Assembly (NCBI GenBank): GCA_963704975.1
Contig: CAVPIK010000004.1
Location: 1 to 64,000 of the forward strand
Reading direction: 5' to 3'
DNA length: 64,000 nucleotides
Origin: JAGNDO01 sp963704975
GTDB taxonomy: Bacteria; Chloroflexota; Anaerolineae; Caldilineales; Caldilineaceae
Below, one piece after another: positions 38,877 to 49,552 of this stretch. A program made the position numbers and the translations under genes. The notes under the pieces are model-generated. The model ran no database searches, was not told the origin of the DNA, and saw nothing but the letters and a program-made list of their open reading frames with translations. Each line of letters opens with the position of its first letter. The first letter of the stretch is position 1.

Positions 38877-41800
38877 ATGCGAACAGATCGACTGTCAGAT
38901 TCAATGTTTGGGAGAGTTCTGAGGATTGGGATCGTGGGCCTTGCCCTGTTGTCCGTGGTGTTGACCATGAGACTGATGGCTGCGCCTTTGGGGCCAACCG
39001 CCCCAGCAACCGACGTTTCTGGCACCATCACCAGTAACACCACATGGACGCTTGCCAACAGTCCCTATCGGGTGTTGTCAAGCATCACGGTTGTGGAGGG
39101 TGCAACCCTGACCATACAGCCGGGTGTGCGGGTGGAGTTTGACCATTATGATGGCTTGTGGGTGGATGGCGTCTTGCAGGCAGTGGGAACGCAGGCATTG
39201 CCCATTGTTTTCACCGGCAGCAGTGAAACGCCTGGCTGGTGGTGGGAGATCGACGTGCGCAACGCTGGGTCGGCCACGTTGGATCACGTGGAGGTGGCCT
39301 ATGCCGGCTACTCGTCCGGCGTGGGCGTGAAGAAGAGCGGCAGCGGTGGGTTGAGCGTGCAGAACAGCACTATCCGCAACACCAGCGGGACCGGACTGCG
39401 GGTGGATGCGGGTTACAGTGGTTTCACGTCGGCCAACAATACCTTTGCCGACAATGGCTATGGGGTGCGTGTGGGGGTGAATGCCTCCTTTGATGACGAC
39501 ACTTCCACTTTCTCCGGCAACAACGTTGATGTCTATCTGGATGGCGGCACCATCACCCAGCCGGTGACCTGGAACCTGAACCCGGCTTATTCCCTCTACG
39601 TCAGCGGCAATATGATTGTCGGCGAGAGTGGTCGGTTGGACATTCTGCCCGACACGGTGGTGAAGTTTAGTCAGTATGACTATCTCACGGTGGACGGACA
39701 ATTAAATGCCATTGGCAGCGCTGCCGAAGGGAAGATCTACTTCACCGACTGGCGGGACGACACCGTGGGCGGAGACGCCAACAAAGATGGTAGCGCCACG
39801 GCCCCAGCGCCTGGCTGGTGGTGGGAGATCGAAGTGCGCAAGACTGGGTCGGCTGTTCTGGAGTATGTTGACGTACGCTATGCTGGCTACTCCAGTGGCA
39901 AGGGTATTGCCAAGAGCGGCAGCGGCAGCTTGGGGTTACGGAACAGCACTATCAGCCATATCGGCGGGATCGGCCTGTGGGTTGGTAGCAACACAGGTAC
40001 CATCGCCCTGGAAAACTCGGTCTTGACCGGAAACAGCACGGGCATGCGCTTGACGAATGCCGGTGGGGTGACGGGGATCGGCAATCAATTCCGGGACAAC
40101 ACCGATTATGGTCTGCTTCAGGATGTCAACGATACGTATGTCTACACGGGCAACACCTTCAGCAACAACGGCATCGCTGGTGTGGGCATCAACGGCGGCA
40201 GCCTCGCCAGCGACATGACCCTCAGCCCGGCTGGCAATCCTTTCCGGGTGTTGTCAAGCATCACGGTTGCGGAGGGGGCAACCCTGACCATACAGCCGGG
40301 TGTGCGGGTGGAGTTTGACCGTTATGATGGCTTGTGGGTGGATGGCGTCTTGCAGGCAGTGGGAACGCAGGCATTGCCCATTGTTTTCACCGGCAGCAGT
40401 GAAACGCCTGGCTGGTGGTGGGAGATCGAGGTGCGCAACGCTGGGTCGGCCACGTTGGATCACGTGGAGGTGGCCTATGCCGGCTACTCGTCCGGCGTGG
40501 GCGTGAAGAAGAGCGGCAGCGGTGGGTTGAGCGTGCAGAACAGCACTATCCGCAACACCAGCGGGACCGGACTGCGGGTGGATGCGGGTTACAGTGGTTT
40601 TACGTCGGCCAACAATACCTTTGCCGACAATGGCTATGGGGTGCGTGTGGGGGTGAATGCCTCCTTTGATGACGACACTTCCACTTTCTCCGGCAACAAC
40701 GTTGATGTCTATCTGGATGGCGGCACCATCACCCAGCCGGTGACCTGGAACCTGAACCCGGCTTATTCCCTCTACGTCAGCGGCAATATGATTGTCGGCG
40801 AGAGTGGTCGGTTGGACATTCTGCCCGACACGGTGGTGAAGTTTAGTCAGTATGACTATCTCACGGTGGACGGACAATTAAATGCCATTGGCAGCGCTGC
40901 CGAAGGGAAGATCTACTTCACCGACTGGCGGGACGACACCGTGGGCGGAGACGCCAACAAAGATGGGAGCGCCACGGTCCCAGCGCCTGGCTGGTGGTGG
41001 GAGATCGAAGTGCGCAAGACTGGGTCGGCTGTTCTGGAGTACGTTGACGTACGCTATGCTGGCTACTCCAGTGGCAAGGGTGTTGCCAAGAGCGGCAGCG
41101 GCAGCTTGGGGTTACGGAACAGCACTATCAGCCATATCGGCGGGATCGGCCTGTGGGTTGGTAGCAACACAGGTACCATCGCCCTGGAAAACTCGGTCTT
41201 GACCGGAAACAGCACGGGCATGCGCTTGACGAATGCCGGTGGGGTGACGGGAGATCGGCAATCAATTCCGGGACAACACCGACTATGGTCTGCTTCAGGA
41301 TGTCAACGATACGTATGTCTACACGGGCAACACGTTCAGCAACAACGGCATCGCCGGTGTGGGCATCAACGGCGGCAGCCTCGCCAGCGACATGACCCTC
41401 AGCCCGGCTGGCAATCCTTTCCGGGTGTTGTCGAGCATCACGGTTGCGGAGGGGGCAACTCTGACCATACAGCCGGGTGTGCGGGTGGAGTTTGACCATT
41501 ATGATGGCTTGTGGGTGGATGGCGTCTTGCAGGCAGTGGGAACGCAGGCATTGCCCATTGTTTTCACCGGCAGCAGTGAAACGCCTGGCTGGTGGTGGGA
41601 GATCGAGGTGCGCAACGCTGGGTCGGCCACCTTGGACCATGTGGAGGTGGCCTATGCCGGTTACTCGTCCGGCGTGGGCGTGAAGAAGAGCGGCAGCGGT
41701 GGGTTGAGCGTGCAGAACAGCACCATCCGCAACACCGGCGGGACCGGACTGTGGATAGTTGGCAGCACGGGGCAACACGCCATCACCCGCAACACCTTCA

Positions 41801-44371
41801 CCGCCAACGGGACCGGCGTACTGGTGCAGAATCAGACCGAAACTCTCTATCTGGTCAATAACTTGATCGAAGGTAACACCAACTTCGGCGTGCGCAACCA
41901 AAGCTCCGCGGTGGTCTATGCCCGCTATAACTGGTGGGGCCACGCCAGCGGGCCCAAGCATGCCACCATCAACCCCAATGGTCAGGGTGATACGGTCAGC
42001 AACGATGTACTCTTTTCTCCCTGGAACGATACCCGCACGGTAGATCAGGAAGTTCCTGCCGAAGTGTTGGTAACCAGTCATGGGCCAGCAACCTTCAGCC
42101 CCGGCCAAACCCTCCAATATGCGGTGAACTATCTCAGCCTGATGCCTAGCACGGTTGAGGACGCCGTTCTGGTGGTGCAACTGCCCGCGGCAGCTGAATA
42201 TCTCTCCAGCACGGACGGCACCTACTGGCCGGATCGTCATCAGGTTTTCTGGCTATTGGGTAACATTCTACCGGATGGTCGAGGCGTACACAGTGTGGAG
42301 GTGCGCTATCAGTGGGGGCTGCCCCTGGAGTATACAGATGGCGTCATCGCCCTGCTGGGAGGCGTCGGCTTCAACCCCACTGAGTTGGATCTGACAGCTT
42401 ATACAACCTATGTGCCTATACAGATCAATACCACTGCTTCGGTCAGCCACGCGGCATTGCAGACCATCCTGGCCGAGGATGCTACCTTGCGCGATCTCTT
42501 TGACTCCGCCCTGGCCGAAGGCTTCAGTTATGACAATCAGGGCGGCCTGCTCATCACCCTGGATACGGGCGACCCAACTCTTCAGATCACCCTGGTCAAG
42601 TCGGATCGCTCGGCCATGCGTTACATCCGGCGTACAGGCGACCAGGTTCATGCCATCACCCACGCCCGGGATGGTTTCACCATGCAGGACAGCTCTGGCG
42701 GCATTCACATCCCAGTGGATACCAAGGAGCCGGCCTTCTTCGGCGACTGGGACGAGGAGATCGTCGCCCAGGCAGCCGCCGGCTGCAACGAGGGCCGTTG
42801 CTTCTGGAACTGTGCCCTGCTCAAGGGGGTCGAGTGCGCCACGGGGCTGGACAAGGTGCTGGGGGTGCTGAATGCCTCTGCCTGTGTACATCCCAATAGC
42901 CCGGAGTGCCTCAAGGCCCTGCAAAATCTTGCCCTGGATGCGGCGGGCGTGCCTTGCATCGCCGGGGTGATTGACTGTAAGGGCGACTGCCAAAAGGACA
43001 TCAATAGCCACTGTTGTAGCGGTGATCAAGTGCTGGTGGCCCCCGTGCGTAGCGGCTTCGTGGCCTGGGTCGGCGACAACCTGGACCGGGAAGCCTGCTC
43101 CTACCGCAACTGCAACCCCACCACTGGCACTTGGGATCTGGATACCTTCAGCCGGACCATCTTGTGTCCCAAGGGGGAGCGCTGTGTGGCTCGCCGTGCG
43201 CCCAAGGATCAGCGCATCTGCCAAGCCTGTGGCGGAGATGTCCTGGAGGTGACAGCCACGGAATTGTGCAATACGGGGGGTGGGGCCACCTGTGGGTTCT
43301 CCATCGTGCGTCGAGCCAGAGATCCCAATGAAAAGTTTGGCCCGGTGGGTGATTTGCTGCCCGGTCAATTGGTCACCTACACAATCACCTATGAAAACGA
43401 GGGTGCGGGCACGGCCTACGGCGTCTACGTGGTGGACGAACTGAGCGAAGTCTTTGATGCGAGCAGCCTGACCATTCAAAACGGCGGGCGCTATATCTCC
43501 GACATCCGCACCCTGCTTTGGGATGTGGGCGAACTGACGCCCAAGGGCGAAACTGGCTCCAAGGGCCAGGTCGCCTTCAGCGTGCGTCTGCTCGATGGTC
43601 TGGCCGGGGGGACGGCGGTGGTCAACGAGGCGGTGGTTCACTTCCCCAGTGTGCCGGAAGTTACGCCAACGGGGGCAGTGATCAACCTGGTGCAGCCTGT
43701 TGTCGCCACGCCCCAGGAACTGACCACGGCCTACATGACCCCCTTGCCCCTCACCCTGGCCGGACGAGAGGTGAGCGGTCTGCCCTTGACCTTCGAGATC
43801 GTCGAACAGCCCCGAGGCGGCCTCCTCTCCGGCACAGCGCCGAGCGTGACCTATACCCCCCTGGCCAACTTCACCGGGCCGGACAGCTTCACCTTCCGGG
43901 TCAGCAACGGCACCTCCACCAGCCGGGCGGCCCAGGTGCGCATCGAAGTCACCACCATCGGGGATACTACCTCGCCCACGGTGGTGTGGACCAGCCCGGA
44001 CGCAGACGCAAAGAATGTCAGCGCCTCGGCCAGCCCGATCTACACGGGCACAGCCGGTCCGGTCTATGCGCCTGTGATCATGATCGGCGTCTCCGAGGCG
44101 CTGAGCGAGACCACGGTCACCACGGCCACGGTCACGTTGGCGGACAGTTCGGGAAAGCCGGTGACGGGCACCGTGCGCTTTGACGGGGCCGTCAACCAGA
44201 TCGTCTTTGCGCCATTGGCTCCGTTGACGCGGGGCACGTACACGGTCACAGTGTCCACGGGCGTGGCGGATATGGCGGGCAACGGGTTGGCTGCCCCTCA
44301 TATCCTCGCCTTCACAGTGAAGGATGAACAGGCCGGGGTCGGACATTTACTTGCCGGCCTTGCAGAAATAG
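38877..44371 (+). CDS. giant secreted beta-helix surface protein with YLP tail (two frameshifts)
   Basis: About 1830 aa after correcting extra bases near 41251 and 44338; the first is proven by comparison with the near-identical internal repeat. A signal peptide (RIGIVGLALLSVVLTMRLMA) leads into about 960 residues of right-handed parallel beta-helix made of 392-residue repeats rich in PGWWWEI and YAGYSSG units. Then follow a DUF11-like domain (GQTLQYAVNYLSLMPS), an alpha/beta domain, and a Cys-rich segment. After these come a DPNEK-type DUF11-like domain (RDPNEKFGPVGDLLPGQLV), a cadherin-like Ig domain (TYTPLANFTGPDSFTFRVS) and a Big_5/SbsA-like Ig domain (AGNGLAAPHILAF). It ends DIYLPALQK. 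A surface adhesin or polysaccharide-binding role is inferred. Confidence 0.8.
39069..41751 (+). repeat. 1176-bp in-gene tandem repeat, two full copies and one partial
   Basis: Copy 1 39069-40244, copy 2 40245-41421 (one extra base), partial copy 3 41422-41751. The copies differ at only a handful of positions, for example GACCATTATG versus GACCGTTATG. Each 392-codon unit is itself made of two related halves that share PGWWWEI and SGSG. The near-identity indicates recent duplication or ongoing homogenisation, and copy number may vary between cells. Confidence 0.9.
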
Positions 44372-44520
44372 GCGGAAATCGGGCGATTTGGCAGGGGATC
44401 GGCCTGCGGCTCGCCCGGTTTGACGGCTGAATTGGCCGGGAAAGGGTGGAGGAAAAAAGCAATATCTGCCCCTTTCCGGCATGGCAAACAAGGGGTTTTC
44501 AATACGAAGAAGATCGACAG

Positions 44521-44701
44521 ATGAACAAGCAACGATACAACTAGAATAGTGGGTATGGCTCTGCTCTTGGCTTTGCTCTTGATTCTGTCTGGATGGGGTT
44601 CTTTCAATCTGGTTGCCGCGCCAAGCAGGAAGATCGAGGAGATGTCTCAGGTCGATCCCTGGGTGGCGGCTGAGTTTAGTTGCGGAGATCTGAGCGGCAA
44701 T
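44521..44701 (+). pseudogene. truncated N-terminus of an LRR surface protein, cut by leader copy 2
   Basis: Starts ATGAACAAGCAACGATACAA and continues, after one extra T near 44544, as MALLLALLLILSGWGSFN to AAEFSCGDL. This is the counterpart of the intact gene at 58248 (MNRHQYNRIAVMALLLTLLL to AEFSCGDV). Homology stops where leader copy 2 begins. The region upstream (44372-44520) also matches 58090-58247. So an ancestral copy of this gene was lost when the leader-plus-gene unit arrived. Confidence 0.75.
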
Positions 44702-44723
44702 CCCCAAAAACAGGAGGTGCCCT

Positions 44724-44978
44724 ATGGCCCCCCCGACCGGGATTGAGATCCTGCCGACCCAGTCGGGCGTTAAGTGCAGAGGCAGTAACACGGGGGCTGC
44801 ATCGCCGCAGACATGGACCCCACAGCGTCCGGGTTTTGGCGCGGGGTTTGGCGGTGAAAAAGTTCGACTTTTGAAAAAGTCGAACTTTTGGGTCTGGTGG
44901 ATCGAAACGATGAAAGACCGATACAGGTTCGACATTCACTCCGCGGAGTGCGTGTCGAACCTGTTTTTTATGCGGTAA
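44724..44978 (+). CDS. small ORF in leader copy 2 (84 aa), uncertain
   Basis: AGGAGG lies six bases before ATG 44724. The C-terminal 22 residues are identical to those of the ORF in copy 1; the middle differs because one A is missing and four bases are gained, a net of +3, which restores the frame. No known domain is visible. It may be a leader peptide or a by-product of conserved RNA. Confidence 0.3.
   Translation: MAPPTGIEILPTQSGVKCRGSNTGAASPQTWTPQRPGFGAGFGGEKVRLLKKSNFWVWWIETMKDRYRFDIHSAECVSNLFFMR
44923..44969 (+). terminator. intrinsic terminator inside leader copy 2
   Basis: ACAGGTTCGACA (44923-44934) pairs with TGTCGAACCTGT (44953-44964) and is followed by TTTTT, exactly as in copy 1. 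Confidence 0.8.
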
Positions 44979-45011
44979 TTTCGAAGGTTTACCCAAAAAC
45001 AGGAGGTTGTC

Positions 45012-48000
45012 ATGCAATCTGGATCGATGTCTGTTTCAGTGTCTGTTTCAATGCGAAGACGTTTCTTGTTGAGTCTGTTTCTGGCGTTCTGTCTGCTTTT
45101 TGCGCTCGGGCTGATGGCCGGAGGGGTGTCAGCCGGGGTGGATGAAAACTTCCCTGTGGCTGATCCCGGTGTCTTTTTCACTGTCGTCGATTCGGATCCA
45201 TCGGCTGGAAACGGTGTGATGATTGTTGCCAGCCAGAATCATATTGTGCGGGATAGCAATGGGGATCTCTATGTTGTGTACACACTGCGTACGCAGCAAA
45301 GTGTCCACTATTTCAACTTCATGCGCCGTAGCACGGACAACGGTGCCACCTGGTCATCGGCAGTGCGTACGGAGTCCTTCCCTGATTCCAGTTCTGTGCA
45401 AAGTTTGGCCATTGATGGCGATGACGTGCTTTACGAGGGATACACGTTCAACGTGGGATCATTCTTTACGAAATCCAGCAACCAAGGCCAGACATGGAGC
45501 AGCGCATTTGCCTTGCACGATGGCGGTTGGGGAGATTGGGATTATTCTCCTTCCCTGGTGGTCAGCGACACAGGAAAACTGCACGCCGTCTACTATGCCG
45601 CCTACGGTTGGAACGACTACCCCTTCAATCTGAAGTACAGAAGCTCTGAGGATGGCGGATCTTCTTGGAGTGCCGAGGCATCCATCACCAATTACCCCAC
45701 TTCGCTCCCAGACTATGGCGCTGCCATTCCGGTTCTCTATCTGGGCAAAGATGGCTGGCTGTTTGCCGCTCACGACTATTTCGGTGCCCCGCCCGACTAT
45801 CCGCGTAAACGCATGTTTATTTACTACGATGGCCAGACCTGGAGCGATCCTATCCTGATCTCGACACCGGATGTACTTTCCCAAGATGGGGATCTGGTGG
45901 TGGATTCCATGGGCGTGGTGCATTTGGTTTGGGCTGAACAGGACAGCGGGACAGGTCAGTATGCGTTGCGCTATCGCACCTTCGACCCGGCTACCCGTTC
46001 CCTCTCTGCGGTGCGCACCCTCTCTGCCGCGGATGAAAACGTGATGAACACGAGTATGGGTATCTACGAGGGCGACCGCTTGGTGGTCGCCTATGGCCGC
46101 TACACCCAGTCGGGTTCCACAATTACGTACCAAGGCGTCTATGCCCGCAGTTCGGAAGATGACTTCGCCTCGGTGCGCCAGGTTTCCACGCATTCCAATG
46201 CGCGTATGCCTAACTTGCGCAGCAGTGGGGCCTTCATGAACCAACCCGCCCATCAGGACATTGTCTGGGTGGAGCCAAACGATGTCACCGGCGGCGAGGA
46301 TCTGGTCTACGCCGATCTGGCCGGCCAGATCACCCCGGCGGCGGGTCTGGAGGTGACGACGTTTCTGCCCAAGGTGGCCAATCCGGGCCAGAATGCGCCC
46401 ATCCTCATCAGCTATCGCAACAACATGACGACGACAGCCACGAACGCCATCTTGGTGGCCCGGCTGCCGAAGGGCTTGCCCTTCCTTTCCTGCACGGGTG
46501 GTGGGCAATACAAAGCTGACGAGCACACGGTCGTGTGGAAGCTGGGCAATCTGGCTCCTGGTGCGGCGGATCGCATGGTCTGCTGGATCAACATTCCCTG
46601 GGGTACATCTTCCAATACGGTCAAGGTGGTTGTGAAGCTGGACGCCGACAATAGTCCCAATCGAGTTCTTGACCTGCCGTCCCTACCAAAGCTTTAATGC
46701 TAACCCGGTTTCCAGCGAGAGCTATCTGAGCGATGCGGAGATCCAAACGTTGTTGTTCAATAACGCAGCGGTGAAAAATCTGTACGATCTGGCAATCTCC
46801 CAGGGCTACAGCTTCACGGGCGTCGGCCAACACATCACCCACGAGCAGGGGCAACAGACCGATGTGCTGGTCTTCGTGCGGCGTACGCCGTTCGAGCTCA
46901 TCCTGTTGACCCAGTCGGACGGCGATGCTCTGCTCATCCATCAAAATGACGATACCGTAGAGTTCCGGGATGTAGTTGGCGGTGTTGCCATCGATCGCCA
47001 TTCAGGCCTGCCCAGCAGTTATGGGCAGTGGGCGCTTGCCGCCGGGGGAACGACCAGCAGCGCCGGTTGGCTGCAAGAGTGGCGACCCCAGAATCGCGGA
47101 TGGCAGCGACTATGAGTTTTCTGCCGATCCCGGCATCTGTTTCAATAACTGTATGGCAATCAATGTGGCGATGGCGGCCGTGGATACGTGCCTATCGACT
47201 CACTCATGGCCCCATTTAAAGCCGGCTGGGGCGTGCTCAAGATTGGCTATCACGTGGTGACCTGGAGCCCGGCAGACATCGCCAAAGATGTTCTGGAGGC
47301 CGTGCCGTACAAAAATGTCACCCATCGACTTGTTGAGGCAGCGGCTTGCAAAACGGACTGCGACGCAGATCCCCACAAATATGACTGTGGCGGCAACGTA
47401 GGTACAGTGGGAAAGCAGTGGTGTGAAGGCGATGTTCGCTGGTATTGGCTCTGTTCCGTTGGGCATATGTGGACAGGGCGTCCCGCAGAGGACAATTGCA
47501 ACAGCGCACTTAACGGTTTCCAAACCTGCGAGAATGGGAAATGTGTATCAGACGTCTGCCGCGGTCAATCTGTCGACCGCTGCACCCGCCCCAAATCTTG
47601 GGCTTGAGGCGTGTGCAGCCGGAGGTGCCAATAACTGCAATGACGACAGCATGGAGATCGTCCCGGCCCACGATCCCAACGCCAAATCGGTCCAGCCGTC
47701 TGGGGATGTGTTGCCCGGCGAGTTGCTGACCTACACGATCGAATATGAGAATACCGGTGGCGGCACGGCCTTTCAGGTTTTCGTCATTGACACACTCGAC
47801 GAAAACTTGGACGCCAGTACGCTCAGCCTGTCCAGCGGAGGGATGTACAACGCCGACACCCGCCAGGCAAACTGGTTCATAGGCGAATTGGCTCCCCAGG
47901 CCGGCGACTCCGTTACCATGACTGTGCGTGTCCGCTCGGACGTGACCAGCGGGACCATCATCGCCAACCAGGCTCAGGTGCATTTCCCCAGCGCCGGCGA

Positions 48001-49017
48001 AGTGACGCCCACAGATCTGGTGATCGGCATGGTCAACAGTCTGGCGGCTGAACCCCAGAGCTTGATGGTTGTGGGTACCCACGAGTTGGTCATCACCCTT
48101 GGCCGTGAAGCCACTGGCACACCCCTGACCTACACGGTTCAGATTGCTCCCCGCTATGGGCAACTCAGCGGCGTAGCGCCGAAACTGGTCTACAAGGCTA
48201 TGGATGGATTCAGCGGACTGGACACCTTCACGTTCATTGTCTCGCACGGCCAAGCCAGGAGTGCGCCGGCCCAGGTGTCCATCCAGGTGCAGCCTGATCC
48301 GACCGACCAAGTGGCCCCTATGGTGACAAATACCTACCCGCCTGCCGCCGCCACGGGCATTCCGGTCCAGAACACGGCTATGTCCGAAAATCCGCCTGGC
48401 TATGCGCCGATCATTCAGGTCACCTTCTCTGAGCCGATGAGCGGCACATCGTTAACAGGTGCCATCGCCATGAGCGGCGACATCACTGGCGTCATCAGGT
48501 ATGATGACCTTACTCGGACGGCAACTTTTGTTCCATCCCAGGCTTTGCAGCCAGCCACAATCTACACAGTGACAGTTGATGGCGGTGTGCGAGACAAAAT
48601 GGGCAATTCCATGTCAACCCCATACATTTGGGGCTTCACCACGACCGCCGCTTATCACATCAAGGTTGTTCTGCCCGATCTGGCCAACACACTCCGCTTT
48701 CCCATTATGAATGCGGGCGAAACTGCGACCCCGCCGTGGTTCAGATCGTGAACGATGGTCAGAACGTTGTCACCATCAACAGCATCCTCGTGACCGGGGA
48801 GGCAGCCGCTGACTTCACGGTGATCAATGACACCTGTGGCGGCCAAAGCCTGGCAGCGCAACAGCGATGTACCGTGCAGGTGCGCTTCTCGCCCCACGGG
48901 GTCGGACAGCGGAAGGCCAGTCTTGATGTCACATACACCGGCGACGTGCAGCAGACCCTGTCCGCGCCGTTGGTGGGACAAACGCCCACCCTCTACCTGC
49001 CCGCAATAGCACGCTGA
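45012..49017 (+). CDS. giant secreted sialidase-fold surface protein with YLP tail (about five frameshifts)
   Basis: About 1334 aa if read across frame changes near 46665, 47085, 47185, 47560 and 48730. A signal peptide (RRRFLLSLFLAFCLLFALGL) precedes a sialidase-like beta-propeller with Asp-box repeats: RRSTDNGATWSS, KSSNQGQTWSS, RSSEDGGSSWSA and YDGQTWSD. Catalytic sialidase residues cannot be confirmed, so ligand binding alone is possible. The rest matches the chassis of the 38877 and 53609 proteins: DUF11-like, alpha/beta, Cys-rich, then HDPNAKSVQPSGDVLPGEL, a cadherin-like domain and a Big_5-like domain. A choice-of-anchor D/ASH-like domain (CTVQVRFSPHGVGQRKASLD) is added before the end TLYLPAIAR. 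Confidence 0.72.
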
Positions 49018-49030
49018 TCACTCTACAGGG

Positions 49031-49063
49031 GGAGATCGATGTTATTTCTCCACGTCGATCTCC
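49031..49063 (+). terminator. terminator-like hairpin after the sialidase-fold gene
   Basis: GGAGATCGA (49031-49039) pairs with TCGATCTCC (49055-49063) 14 bp after the stop. The downstream U-tract is weak (TTACC). Confidence 0.55.
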
Positions 49064-49124
49064 TTACCTAGGAAATACCACGTGCCACCTAACATGTGTA
49101 GACTCGTCATGAACGTTGACCAGA

Positions 49125-49291
49125 GTGCGTGGAAACGTCTTTAGTCCTCTGAGCCGGATAGGGATACAGCCACGGTGGGGACGGACGTGGCGGATGTGGC
49201 TGGGAATCCATTGGCCGCGGCGTATATCTGGCAGTTTGAGATCAAGGGGCCGACACCGCCGGATCTCTATCTGCCGATGCTACAGCGGTGA
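49125..49291 (+). pseudogene. orphan C-terminal fragment of a surface protein, ending in the YLP tail
   Basis: With one frame change it reads VFSPLSRIGI, then VADVAGNPLAAAYIWQFEIK and ends DLYLPMLQR followed by TGA at 49289-49291. This matches the end of the Big_5-like domain in the giant proteins (VADLAGNGLAAPYVWRF then DIYLPALQK). Nothing of the remaining gene is present upstream. Confidence 0.65.
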
Positions 49292-49386
49292 CATAGGCTG
49301 TCCAAAAACAGCATTGCAACTTGGCGGCTATTTCGCAATGTAAAAATTAGGTGTTCGATTTCGTAATCTTGCCGGAAATCTTTGAA

Positions 49387-49418
49387 AGGTGACACCCGTC
49401 CTGAAGCGGGTGTCACCT
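49387..49418 (+). terminator. 12-bp hairpin upstream of the ZU5/propeller protein gene
   Basis: AGGTGACACCCG (49387-49398) pairs with CGGGTGTCACCT (49407-49418). There is no U-tract. The surrounding 49292-49552 stretch has no gene. Confidence 0.55.
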
Positions 49419-49457
49419 CTGCGGGTGCGACAATTACCCAATCGCTCCATTCATCAC

Positions 49458-49500
49458 GCCCAGGTCGCATCTGCAACGGATGCGCTTGGGCATTTTTTTA
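49458..49500 (+). terminator. U-tract hairpin about 55 nt before the 49553 gene
   Basis: GCCCA and GCATC (49458 onward) pair with GATGC and TGGGC, followed by ATTTTTTTAT. As with the leaders at 38571 and 44702, an intrinsic terminator sits shortly before a surface-protein start. Confidence 0.6.
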
Positions 49501-49552
49501 TCTGCAAATCTCCCCCAATCCTCTCTGTTCTGACCATCAAAGGAGGTTTTCC

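Larger units (their letters stand above)
44702..45011 (+). promoter_or_regulatory. duplicated ~305-bp leader, copy 2
   Basis: Same organisation as the leader at 38571: SD and small ORF, hairpin AAAAGTTCGACTTTTGAA (44857-44889), intrinsic terminator (44923-44969), then the SD AACAGGAGGTTGTC before ATG 45012. The sequence CCCAAAAACAGGAGGT occurs at both ends of this copy, like a direct repeat flanking the unit. Downstream of the ATG, homology with copy 1's gene ends at once. Confidence 0.6.

Noticed and set aside
39069..41751. Tandem repeats as a CRISPR array
   Set aside because: Units are 1176 bp, coding and contiguous; there are no short repeats with unique spacers anywhere in the window.
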